DNA of 64,000 bases from Zygnema circumcarinatum (Eukaryota; Streptophyta; Zygnematophyceae; Zygnematales; Zygnemataceae), in assembly GCA_037447605.1 (NCBI GenBank), contig CM074813.1:2469930-2533929 (forward strand), read 5' to 3'. The notes under the pieces are model-generated. The model ran no database searches. It was not told where the DNA came from and saw only the letters and a list, made by a program, of their open reading frames with translations. Positions 23,341-34,600 of the stretch are shown here, one piece after another; within the stretch, counting starts at the first letter, position 1; every line of letters starts with the position of its first letter. A program made the translations under genes and the position numbers.

Positions 23341-23934
23341 TGTGTAATAAAACACCCTTGGTAAAAAAAAAAAAAAATTGTGATAATCCCTAAATTGCCA
23401 AAAAATATTTATTTCGATGAGTTGAAGATGTTTCTATATAAAGCGTAGAAGGAAATGGAAATAGAAACATTTCACAATTAAAACATTTCATTGTATTTTG
23501 AAATAGTAAAGATTCTACAGTGGGTTGTGTTGTGTCAGGCTTTAGTGGCATTAAAATGACCCAGTGGGCAATTTATGTTAGAAAGTAACACATTTCGAAG
23601 TTCAGTCCACTAGTGCCGAGTACTTCGTGCATAGACCTGAAATTCCAGGAAATTCATGACTTTTGTGGATTCCTATGCTAAGAAAGTTAGTGGCCACACC
23701 CAAACGCTAAAGTTTTAAGCAAAAGCATCCATGCGACCACAAAGCTCAGATATTTCTGGACCTTCAAGCTTAACAAGCAATAGGAAAGAGTAGCAACTCC
23801 TGGGCACAAACTGTGGAATCAACTCTGGCATTGCACACATACTTCCGAATCAGCTGCGCATGGCATTATTTGAAGAAGCAAAGCCAAGATGCTTAGTATT
23901 TACCACGGAACTGCAATATCATTGTGTTTAAAAA
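23341..23934. other. Convergent intergenic gap
   Basis: AT-rich 3' flanks of the methyltransferase (+) and the YchJ-like gene (-). No exon seen. Confidence 0.5.
23344..23349 (+). terminator. Poly(A) signal AATAAA of the methyltransferase gene
   Basis: AATAAA three bases past the stop codon, followed by an A-run at 23364-23377. It is very close to the stop, so an alternative downstream site may be used. Confidence 0.5.
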
Positions 23935-25416
23935 TTAGGGTAACTTCGGTTTAGATTGGACATCAACTGTACCTTCCTCCTTTGAATGTGCATCTGCAAA
24001 GATAGCTTCGATGTATAACCATTGCCTACCTTCTCTTACAAAACGACTTTTTTCGTGCATCACAGTAATGTACCTTTTATCGGCTTTCGTATGGCGGTAT
24101 GATGCTTTGAATTCTACAAAGGTTTCCTGAAAAACCACACAGCATAACAGAAGTTGTTTAATATTTAACACAACCAGTGTACTGAATAACCAAAAAAAAC
24201 TTACAGCACCTGCCTCTGGACGAACAGGAAAGGGACTACGCCTTGGCTCAAGTGGATGAATTTCAAGGTAGAGACTCACTGTTTACCAAAGACGCAGGGC
24301 ATGGCAACATCTATCACCTCTGGACTCCTACAAGCAATGATGCATAGGTTCGTTGGCAAGGAGGAGTCACAGTTGGAGTCCGCACATTTTTGTGGCTGCC
24401 ATTCTCCACATCCTTAATTTCGAGCTTGAAGAAGTCACATGTCTCACTTACGAGAATCAACCCTTTGACCATGGTCTCCTTCATCCCTGAAGGTTCCCAC
24501 ACCACATGTCGCATTACTCCTCCCTTTCAAGTTAAGCCAGTTAGCGTGGTGGACCATGTCTCCTGCTCGGTGGTGGGGAGATATGAAGAGAGGGAGTGTG
24601 CCACGTCACAGAGAAGGGCGAGAAAGAAAGAAATTCATCGAGTCATGCTTTATTAATTTCGTATGGCCGCGAAGATACTGCACAAGGATCTGAAAAAACA
24701 CTCCATGAGATTTTGGAGGCCATGGGGTGCTCGACGTTACCCTCAGCAAACATTGGATGTTTGGGGTGAGTTGTTCGTAGAATGTATGAGGAGACGCCCC
24801 TTGCATGAGCAGAGTACCGAGCCTCTGCAGGAAAAATGCCGTCCTTCCATCTTACAACCACGGTTTTAACCTCGGAGGTCCGCTGTCTCATTCATGCGTT
24901 CGTCATGGCCTCACTCTAACATTGAAGATGTGGAAACCCGACTGTGGTGATTGAAATGCGGCCCGCCATTTCCAGCTCCAGTTACCTGATTGTGCTCAGC
25001 TTCACCCTAAGGACGCTGCATTCCCCGGAGGAACCCTACAAAAACTCACTCATAAGAGAGAGTGCATCTGGTTCCAGCGCGCCTCCATGGAAGCGGCCGC
25101 AGCAGTCCTTGTACCGCCCCCCTTCACAAGGACATTTGCTCGCACTGCTACTTTTGCCCTGCTGTCCCCCGAAGCCCCTTCCTGCCGCCATCGTTGCCAC
25201 GTGCCTCCTCCATTGCTCCCACTGCACATCGCGGGAAGGGAAGTGCGGAAAGAACGACGAAGCATCGCTCTCTCGCGAGACATGCCGCCGGCTCCTCAAA
25301 CACAACAGATTCCTCGTCGTCAATAAGCCGACTCCTACACCTGCTTTCTCCCAAAGCTCCAGTTGCGAATGCAAACTAACAGGTCCCCCGAGTGTCGAAC
25401 AGACACTCCCCGCCAT
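23935..25416 (-). CDS. YchJ-like (UPF0225) SEC-C / NTF2-fold protein
   Basis: Model (complement): 25050-25416, 24684-24824, 24318-24486, 24205-24274 and 23935-24126, an open frame of 312 residues. The first and last exons are certain, the middle joints less so. A SEC-C zinc-binding motif, CPCEGGRYKDCCGRFH, lies near residue 95. It is followed by AL-x-PDALSLMKARYSA, then YILRTTHPKHP, and ends with ETFVEFKASYR, then EKSRFVREGRQWLYIE. These blocks are the YchJ family signature: SEC-C then an NTF2-like domain. The biochemical role of the family is not established. The N-terminus (about 80 residues, Ser/Arg-rich) could be an organelle transit peptide. Two candidate exons each carry an LEI strand (FFKLEI and LYLEI), so alternative exon use is possible. 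It is divergent from the sigma-factor gene. Confidence 0.75.
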
Positions 25417-26026
25417 GGCTCAGCACACCCTTCACCTGCAACCTTTCCCCCCTACCTTCCTAAAGCTTTTCAACCTCTCAAATATTTAGGGTTAGGGGCT
25501 AGGGCACACCCCTCCCCTCTCCCTCCGTCCCTCCCTCCCCATCCGCACGTGCGACCGTACACCCCCGGGCGGCCTTAGATCTTTAGCGCCAGGCGATCCC
25601 CGCCTCGCGCAGGGCCTGCCACGTGGCGCGCGCCATCCTTTGCGCGGCCGTGATTGGCTCCGCGAGCGCGGGAGAGCGCCGCGATTGGCCGCCGGGGGAG
25701 GGATCGGTCGCTTTTTGTCATCCGATCCTTGACCGGGGAGGGAGGGAGGGAGGGAGGAAGAAAGGGACCGGGTGCAGAGGTGCTGTTTCGCCCCTGGCTG
25801 CTCTTGGGCATGCTCTGGATGTATGTCATATACAGAAATATATATATCTCATATGCAGAGGTGGAAGGTGGAAGGTGGAAGTTGGAAGGTGGAAGTTGGA
25901 AGGTGGAAGTTGGAAGGTGAAAGTTGCTCTGCAGGAGATTTAGGGTTGGGTGGTTTGCTACGGAGGAAGGGTTGAAACAGGGGGGGTATTTGTGCTTGTC
26001 TTTGTGTTGTTTGATAGGGAGTGGCG
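25417..26026. promoter_or_regulatory. Divergent promoter YchJ-like / sigma factor with G-box and telo-box
   Basis: Between the two starts are a TTTAGGGTTAGGGG telo-box-type motif (about 25487-25500), a perfect GCCACGTGGC G-box/ABRE palindrome (25618-25627), a GGGA tetramer run (about 25737-25757) and TTTAGGGTTGGG (about 25939-25950). In plants, G-boxes bind bZIP/bHLH/PIF factors and telo-boxes mark growth-linked genes. Shared regulation is inference. Confidence 0.65.
25859..25924 (+). repeat. GGTGGAA/GTTGGAA minisatellite
   Basis: Seven-base units GGTGGAA and variant GTTGGAA in about nine tandem copies, within the presumed 5' UTR or promoter of the sigma-factor gene. Confidence 0.85.
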
Positions 26027-29000
26027 ATGGCGGCTGCTGCGCCTGCTGTGAGCACAAGGACTTGGAAGACTTTTTTAGGGAGTCGTCTGGAAAGGGCGGA
26101 GGGGAAGGGGAAGAGCAAGGGCAAGGGCGAGGGCAAGAACGTTGTGAAGGTGGTGGATTTGAAGCACAGAGGGGGAGGCGGGATTTGTCAGGGAAGCGGC
26201 GTTGCAGCGTCGCTGAGTTTGCAGGATGAGCATGTGCATGCGCGTGTGGGCAGAAGAGCAGTTCTTGAGCGGCCGCTGGCTCTGTTGGATGCAGCCCCCA
26301 TTTCAAATAAGTCGTTTTCAGGGTTGCATTCTGACGCCAGTTTGGCGTCAACGTACAGCTTGTCTTCGGATACGCTGCGGATGGAATGTGAATGGGCTCT
26401 TGTGATCTCAGACCCCCTGCCAGCAATAGTTACAGATATGCTTAAAGATAGAACAGGGCAGCTCAAACCTGGGTTGGGCTGGAAGCCAGCTTTGCAAACT
26501 GGCAAAGTTGTTGTCAAGCAGGGCATATCTGCAAGACAACGAAGGATGCAAGCAAGGCGGGAACGAATTGCAAAGCGGGAAATACCCGAAGATCCAGAAT
26601 TACTGTCAATCTCGTCTAGTAGCAGCCGAGAGCGGGTGCCGAGAAGATCGTCTGAGGGCTCGCACGATGCTGTCTCGGCCTATTTATCGCAGATAGGAAA
26701 AGTGAAACTTCTAACCAGGGAGGAGGAAGTTTTGCTGTCTCAGCGGCTGAGGTCCACGAGAAAGTTAACGATTGTGAAGGAGCGGTAAGTCATCATGCAT
26801 TGCCGGTCATTGCTACCTGCGAGCTATTCCTTTGCTCGATTTGTGCATCTGCACCCGTAATAAGAGCCTAATAATAGTAGTAGTAATAGTAATCAGCCTT
26901 GTTGCATGCTGCGGTTGAACTTTTCAGGAGCTGGGTATTGTCTGATGACACGTGACTTTGAGCTCAAGGCTTGGAAGTTGGCATTTCAAAGAGCTGCCAA
27001 CTGCAAACAGCTCCTCATGAACTTTCAGTCGCTTCTGTTTCACAGACTTCAAGAAGAATTGGGACGAGAGCCTAACAACGCTGAGTGGGCTAAATCGTTA
27101 GACATGGAAGTGACTGAGCTTTTGCGTCGATTGAGAGAAGGACGACAGGCGAAAGACAAGCTCGTTCTGGCCAATCTGCGGCTAGTGGTTTCTGTTGCCA
27201 AGCACTATTGCAAGAACGGAATGGAGCTAGCTGATCTTATTCAGGTCTGTGGTTGTCCTTTGCCCATCATTGTTTGGTCTCTGCCTTGACTAGAGAAAGG
27301 TCGTGCTTCACCCTCTGATGCTTTTTGCTGTTTAGATTTTGCTGATTTTTTTTTTTTTGTAATCTGGTCAACCGGAGGAAGACTATTTGTTGTAGATTGG
27401 GTTTTCATTTGCAAGCCGGGTACTCTTTGCAGTAAAGCCTGATCTAAGTCTCGTCGAACTTGTCTGGGTTCAAATTTACACATGGCTGAGTGCATAGACC
27501 AACTGTATATTGGCAAGTGCGTAAAATTCAGTTTCAGTGAATTTGGCCGAAATTTCTTTTGGAGGGAATGGAACAGGCAGGAACTGTAGGTTTACAACGA
27601 GGTGTGGAGAAGTTTGATCCGTCGAGGGGCTATAAGATGTCAACTTATGCGCACTGGTGGATACGGCAGGTAAGGATCTGGCTTTCTCATTGAAGTTTTC
27701 TGTTGATGTATGTGCTGAACCGCTGGAAAAGTTGTTAGACTCTTGGAACATGAAGTTGTTCCATTGCACTGCAAATGATCGTTCAAGCAAGCCAGCAATC
27801 GCTATGCAGGGCCGGAAGCTAATGGTGTCGTTATACCTCGAGTTTATGCACAGCTTCTGTCGGAACCTGCTTAAATGGACTGTGTGATCCATGCCGATAG
27901 GTAGCTGCTATCGTAATTTATAAAATACAATTGCTGTGTAGTCTAGAATCGAACAAGATTGGCAAGTAGACAGGTTTGAGAGTAAATGAGTGGAAAGGGA
28001 GCATGGGCTGCATGTAGGCGTGCTCGGCTACCTTGGATGTGCAAAGCTGGTGAATTAGGCTTCAAATGGATCGCCATATGTAGTTTGTGGTATGCTTCAT
28101 AATATCAATTTTGAAAATCTTTGTTGAACATTTATGCATGCACAGGCCATAAACCGTGCACTGGCGGTCCATTCTCGCACTGTTCGAGTGCCAATGCATG
28201 CTCACGAAACATGGACGCGCATACGGACAGCAACAGCCTCATTGCTGATAGCTGGAGAAGAACCGTCTTTAAAGGTACATACGCGTCTCTTTGCTTCTAG
28301 GATAACTGACCTCACCATTTCTAGTATCTGGTGCAGCAATCCTGTATTCTTGAGGAATGACACTTCATTGCCTCCCTGAGGTGAAACTGTTTTTGTTGTA
28401 CGAACCAATTTACTGCCTTTAACTGCAAATTCTTGCGCAGGCTTTCCTCACATTCCTTCTATATATGTTCAAATGCTTGTGAATACCCCTAATACGGAGC
28501 CTTTCTTTCCTTGCAGAAGCTGGTGGAAGTGTTGGGTCTTCCGGAGAAGAAGATAAAAAATGCGTTACGAGTAAGTAACTTGCCCAAATCTTAGTAAACA
28601 TCACATGCTTTCCTTTAATGGTGCCATATTCTTTCACAAAGTTGTAGAACAAAGATCATCTACATTCAGTTTACTCATCGCCCCTGAATTACGAGCTGTT
28701 TGCCTCCTTTTTCACTATGATTCACGCTCTGATGCAGTGTGTTACACTTGACGTGGCTGTCTGGCAATGCAGGTACAGAAAATTATGAGGTCCTTCGAGG
28801 ACAATATTCGAAATAGCAGATCGCCCGATGAGGATGGTACAAGTTTACATCATGTATGTGATGGAATCTGGAGTAAAGGATTTTGCTACGCATGGGCCAT
28901 GTGTTTCTATGAGAATGTCTTTCCACAAAAAGGAGATGGTGTATTTTTTCCAAGTAGTGAGCCATAGGCATACAGCTTTGGTTGGCGAATAGATTATGTA

Positions 29001-30204
29001 TATCTGATTCCTATAGATTCTATTTTCATGCTGTGGAGGTTCGTGTCGATTGTAGAACAGAAGATTGAGTCCTGGGCTGGCAAAAGGCGTCTTGCTAGGT
29101 GCTCATTGTGGACTCTGTCATTTCACCCTTTCTATATGCATACGTAATGTAATTTTTTTTTATGGTTGTGAAGCTTAGGATGTTCACACGCAAAGCTAGG
29201 ATGAGTTCTATCATTTTGCATCATGCCTTCAGTTTCAGGATAGGAACGTCTTGTCATGAGTCTCCCCCGTTCAGTGTGGTCCCCTCCAACGTATCGACAG
29301 TGGATCTTTGTAAATGAAGAGACTCTTGGACTCCTGTTAAACAGTTGCAAGTGGTTCCCGGAGAGGCACTTGCGATTCGCACATTAACTTCTCGAATTTC
29401 TCCTTTAGGATCCATCTGAAAGGCAGGGAGTTCTGCCTCTCTTTCCAAACAGATCACAGAGTAAAGAAATGTCTCGGTCCTGATGTTTGTGTTTTCGTTG
29501 AGCTGTGCGTGACTGCAGTTTTACTTGCCTTGTGCAGTTCATAGGCGATTCCTCGCGTGAAGCTTCATCGTGGAGGATTGCAGATGCAGAGCACTTAAAG
29601 GTAATCAGCAAGTCAAGGATTAGGCAATGCATTAAACCTTTGTCCAAGTGCCTCCTTACATCAGGATAAAAGCCGGTAGGAAGTCACTGAGAACTTTGAC
29701 TTAAGCTGGGGAAGTTGTGGGCGAACTTGTTTTACAGGGGGAGATGAGGAGGCTGATCCAAGACACTCTTGATCCTCGTGAGCGGGAGATTGTGCGTTCA
29801 CACTTCGGCATTGGAAGAACCGACGGCTTGTCCACGTCAATGGAGACCATCAGCCAGAAGTATGCTCACCCCTGTATTCATCTGTGAAGGGAATGCAATG
29901 TCAGATAGGGTTAAAACACAGAGGGTAGGATGAAGACAATCTTCTTGTTGCACTGCATTTTTTTCAACATTAGGTTTGGAAAACAAAGATGGGACGAAGG
30001 CTGTTTTCTTGTTGCCACAGTGGTGGGATGAAGGCAGTTCTCTTGTTGTACTGCGTTGTTCTCAACATGTGGATGGGGAGGGTTCCATGTGGCAGGCTCG
30101 GTGTGTCCAGAGAGCGTGCTCGGCAGTTGGAAGCTGTGGCTTTGAGGCGGTTGAGAAGGAAATGTCTGGAGAGTGAACTCAACAGATACTTGGTCGACGA
30201 ATAG
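26027..30204 (+). CDS. Plastid-type sigma-70 RNA polymerase sigma factor
   Basis: Nine exons: 26027-26784, 27046-27244, 27577-27669, 28146-28274, 28517-28570, 28773-28853, 29538-29600, 29738-29859 and 30096-30204 give exactly 535 residues. The first 220 residues are basic and variable, fitting a chloroplast transit peptide ([20 protein letters not shown]) and a SIG N-terminal region. Region 1.2 is [20 protein letters not shown]. Region 2 includes [26 protein letters not shown] and [14 protein letters not shown], the core-binding and -10 recognition helices. Region 4 includes [14 protein letters not shown] and the helix-turn-helix [17 protein letters not shown]. It should direct the plastid-encoded polymerase to psb/psa-type promoters. 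I cannot assign the SIG paralogue. The start is the first ATG; an in-frame GTG lies two codons upstream. Confidence 0.95.
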
Positions 30205-30890
30205 GCAAAAGGCAGTGGTCCGATTGTTTATGTTTGAGTTGTGTGGCCTCGTCAGAACACGATAGGGGCTGTATGTGTGGCATTGTACATTTTGTAGATA
30301 CCAAAACGATGTTCATGTCAAGAATTAGGTTTTGCAATCAACCTCTGATTGGTTGTGGCTGAAAACCAGCCGGTTAGTTTTAAGATGTTGTTTTTATAAT
30401 TTGTATATGCGGGAGCAATGCAAAGTGTGTGCCTTTTCATGGCTTTCTTTGTGTTAATCTCATGCTCAAATCCCTGAAGAGGTCGTTTTGCTTTGACAGC
30501 ATTGAAAGTTTGTCATCCAAATGATGTCCTCATGACGAGTCATGATGGGAATGTCAAATTTTCAAACAAGAGGTTGTCGCGAGTGCAGCTTTCACGCATC
30601 TGCACCTACTCAGAAATGACGGCGAGAAATCAACCAATAATATGCCACTTGTCCTTCAACGCCACTTGCCATTCAATAGTTCTGGAGAAGGGTTGGTCGC
30701 AGAGAGTCTGGCGTGCCCGAGGTGAAAGCTTAGGTCTTGATTTCACGGGTATATCCTCGAACTGTGTTATCATGGATTTGGTAAAATGGATGCTATCCTT
30801 GGATGCATTTTCTCCTCACATCCTGCCAATCCGGTTGCCTAGAACCCGGATAGCTTACAAACTTTTCAAATCATTCTGAATGATTGAACT
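30205..30890. other. 3' flank of sigma-factor gene
   Basis: AT-rich flank with no recognised exon. The frame open at 30493-30879 shows no family resemblance. Confidence 0.5.
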
Positions 30891-31306
30891 GAGGCATGAT
30901 GGCATGACCGGGCATTATGGCATGGCCGGGCACGATGGCATGATGGCATGGCCGGGCATGATGGCGTGGCCGGGCATGATGGCATGACCAAGCATGATGG
31001 CATGACCAAGCATGATGGCATGACCGGGCATGATGGCATGACCAAGCATGATGGCATGACCAAGCATGATGGCATGGCCGGGCATGATGGCATGACCAAG
31101 CATGATGGCATGGCCGGGCATGATGGCATGGCCGGGCATGATGGCATGGCCGGGCATGATGGCATGGCCGGGCATGATGGCATGGCCGGGCATGATGGCA
31201 TGGCCGGGCATGATGGCATGGCCGGGCATGATGGCATGATGGCATGGCCGGGCATGATGGCATGGCCGGGCATGATGGCATGATGGCATGACCGGACATG
31301 ATGGCA
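30891..31306 (+). repeat. 18-bp minisatellite (GGCATGGCCGGGCATGAT)
   Basis: About two dozen units in tandem. Unit types differ at one hexamer: GCCGGG, ACCGGG or ACCAAG, and some units are shortened to ATGATGGC. Several frames on both strands stay open through it (Met-Ala-Gly-His-Asp-Gly type), a property of the period and not evidence for a protein. Confidence 0.95.
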
Positions 31307-31627
31307 GTTACCGTACAGTGCGATGCGCCTGCAACGGTCATGCGGTCATGGCCCCATCCATCCATGCGAGCGCCATGCGGGATGCGGCCCATCCGGCCAT
31401 CGCTCCTTTGTACCCGTTGGCTTACCTCGCTGAGGCCGCCTGCCTGTGCGCTATGGTGGAAGCAGCCCTAGCCATAGCCTTTGTGCTGGCCGTGGCGTAG
31501 TTCTAGAGCTCAGTCAAGAGGACGAAGCTGCTACCACTACATCGTTGAGGGTGCATTTGGAGGCGAGAGATATTTAGGGGGTTTTTAGGGTTTTTTTTCA
31601 GAATTGGAAGGGACAGGCCAGAAGAAG
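31307..31627 (+). promoter_or_regulatory. 5' flank of TPR-DnaJ gene
   Basis: The short region between minisatellite and start codon holds ATTTAGGGGG followed by TTTTAGGGTTTTTTTT (about 31570-31598), similar to telo-boxes, ending in TTTTCAG. A 5' UTR intron acceptor there is possible but not required. Confidence 0.4.
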
Positions 31628-34600
31628 ATGGCAGAGAGGTCTTCGGCACAGAGCTCGCATGGAACGGATTCTCCGTTTTTTTCTTTTCAAAGAAATGGCG
31701 AAGGTTTGCTGAATATGCCTGCTGGGTTGTCCTTTCCCACTGTCGTTGGAAAAGCAAACCTTGGTCATCAGAACGGAAAAAGTCCGGCTACCAGAAGGAG
31801 ACGCGCGAGGATGGCGTCTTCTGTTCTTGCGGGAAACTTTCCGACGGCGAAGCAGACATTTCCCTGCAATACAAGTGCCATTCAGAAGAATTTCGAAGAA
31901 CTGCGTGTGGCCGACCCTACAACTTCTGCTGCTCCAGCTGTAGGTCAAGCTGCTGTTCCAGCTGTAGGTCAAGCTGCTGCTCCAGCTGCAGGTTTTGTGT
32001 TTGGCGCAGGGGTCTCACAGGGCCATGCAACTGCTTCCACTGGGCAGTCGGCTGTAGCCAGCGCAGATCAGGAAAGTTCTGGACGTTCATTCGGTGAACC
32101 CTTCAAGAGCGTGTTTTTTGCTGCGCCAGCTGTTCCAGTTGGCCAACCAGGACGAGTTCCAAACGAATTTTCAAACGTAAGACAGGATAGCGGAGCAGGG
32201 ATAGCCACAACTAAGCAGAAACAATTTTCCTTTTCGGGAAGCGTTTCTCCCCAAGTGCCTCTGTTTTCTGCGTTTCCCAATGGCTTTGGAATAACCGACT
32301 TAAGTCAGCAGAATGGCAAGACTGCGCCGACTTTTTCATCTGCTGCAGTGTCCAGGAGCGACACTGCAGTATCTTTTATTGGTGTGGAGAGAAGGCGGAA
32401 GCCAGGGCCTGAAGTTGAGGCTGATACAACCAGTATCCAGAAAGGCATGAGAGAGTTGCGTGTGGGGAATTCGACCACCGCTGCAGAACCAGCTAGTCGC
32501 GTCGTTTATACATCAGGGGTGAAGGATCCTCGTGCATTACCCCGGAATGGGCTGTCTACGGTAGCCAGTGCCGATCAAGAAAATTCAGGAATTTCTGGCG
32601 TTCCTCAAAACTTGCCCTCAAGGAGTTCAGGTGGAGCTAAAGAGCCAATTGCGACAGCTGCCTGCCCTGGACCTATTCCAAACCAAATTCCACCTGTACG
32701 ACAGGAAAGCGATGCAGGGGTAGCCGCAACTTTGAAGCCCACGTTTTCTTTTTTGGGGGATGTTTCTACTCAAGGGTTTACCGTGGTAAACAACCCCATA
32801 TTCTCCTCCCCTCCTAAAGCTCCTGATGGTGGACGTGATGGCAGTGGCAAGGGTGCATCGCCGCTGCAAAGGCGGCGAACACGAGTTCCGCCTAGACGAA
32901 GCCGTAGAAGCCCACGGAGATCGGATGCAGCTGCAACCCAGAGCAGTTTGGCAGGGCCTTCCTTCTCGAATCCTGGAATTGGCTCTCCAAGCCCGTTCGT
33001 TGACTTGCAGGACGACTCCTTAGACATGGGATCTCCAATGGATTTGTCACCTGTAAGGCCTGAGGAGGACGATGATGTCATTGCCTTTCCTCAGAAAGAT
33101 GAGAAGCAGGAACAGGAAGATAAAAAGCAGGAGCAGCCTGAAGTGAACGTAAGGAGTCTGCGATCCGAACAACAAGAACGTTTGGAGCGTAACATCAGGC
33201 CTCGTGAACCGGAAGGCAATATTCCAGCTGTCAATTCCAGTGTAAAGAATGGCAAACATGAAGAGCTCAGTCAATCCAGGGCTGAAAGTGGAGGAGCCTT
33301 TCTCGGAGACATGAAAGCTCCGCAATTCAACCTCGGAGCAGGTGGGAGTTCTACTCCTGTTGGAGCAAATCCACTTGGGAGTTCTGGAATCCGAAAGCAT
33401 TTTTCGCGGAGGCTCCATAGTGCAGTCAGTCCTCAAAGGAAAAAGAATCAGCCATCATGGCCTACAAACTCTGAAGCTCCACTTGCAAGTCAAGATCGGC
33501 TGCACACTACTTTCTCACTGAAAAAGCAGTCAGGTGGAACAGTTCCCGCAAACGCAACTGGTGATGCAGCTGGCGGCTCGGAGAAATTTGGTCACGCATC
33601 GGCAGGGGGAATGAATAGCAAGATTTCGGGAGCATCGGTTGCAGGAGGGTCAGGAAGTGGAGCAAACTTTAGCTCTCCTTCAGATTCTAGCTTTTTGCTG
33701 GTACAGAAAAATTGGGATTCGTGGAAAGAAAAGTAAGTTTTCGTTCCTTTTCCAATTTAGATTTTGTTGGTCTTCAAATTTGCTAGTGATAAGAGAATTC
33801 ATGTACTAGACTATCATACTTGTGACATTATGAGAATATGCCTCCGTCTCTAAATTTGTTGCAAGGTTTCCTGCTGAAGGATGAAGAGAGATTGAGGACT
33901 TGGTCCTCTATCTTTCTCCATGCTTAATGGCACGGTGTGCTTTCATTTTTGTCTTTGACCAGTGTAGTGTTGGTGCTGACTCGCTTGATTGTGGCTACAG
34001 GGGAAATACTGCACACAATGCCAAGAAATTTGCGAAAGCAGAGGAGTACTATACTCGAGGGCTTCAGAGTGTGGAGCAGTATGGCAACATTGGCAAGAGT
34101 GCCGCCATGGCTGCAATATTTCGGAGCAACCGCGCAGCATCGCGTGTGAATATGGGACGCTTGAAGGAGGCACTGGAGGATTGTCGGATGGCAATAAACT
34201 CCGACTCTACATACTCAAAAGCACGACTTCGAGCAGCAAGGTATGTTCATAACGAATCAGCTGAACATGACGTACTTGATCACCTATCGCCAAAATGTAG
34301 TAAATGAAAAGAGTGAGAAACGAAAAAACGTAATGTATTTTCGCTGTTAACAGCCACTCTTCAAGGCAGCGCAGGCAGGCTTCCTTTTCCTTCTTTTTCG
34401 GCGTCATATGCTCGATCGCCCATTTTTGCAACAAAACTTCAACGATAAGGCTACTCAACTGATACCACCACTCTAATATTTTCAATGATTTGAGTTTAGG
34501 CTAACTCCATATTGCGTGTTGGTGCTTGCCTTTCTTCAAATGCACAGCTGTTATTTAATGGTTGGAAACACGCAAGCAGCGGCTGTATATCTCGAGGAGT

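Noticed and set aside
25575-26426. 283-codon minus-strand frame across the shared promoter
   Set aside because: It overlaps the sigma-factor first exon and the GGTGGAA minisatellite. The translation is Ser/Pro/His low complexity.
30866-31392. Several overlapping 110-170-codon frames in the minisatellite
   Set aside because: An 18-bp period keeps every frame open. The translations are only hexapeptide repeats on both strands.
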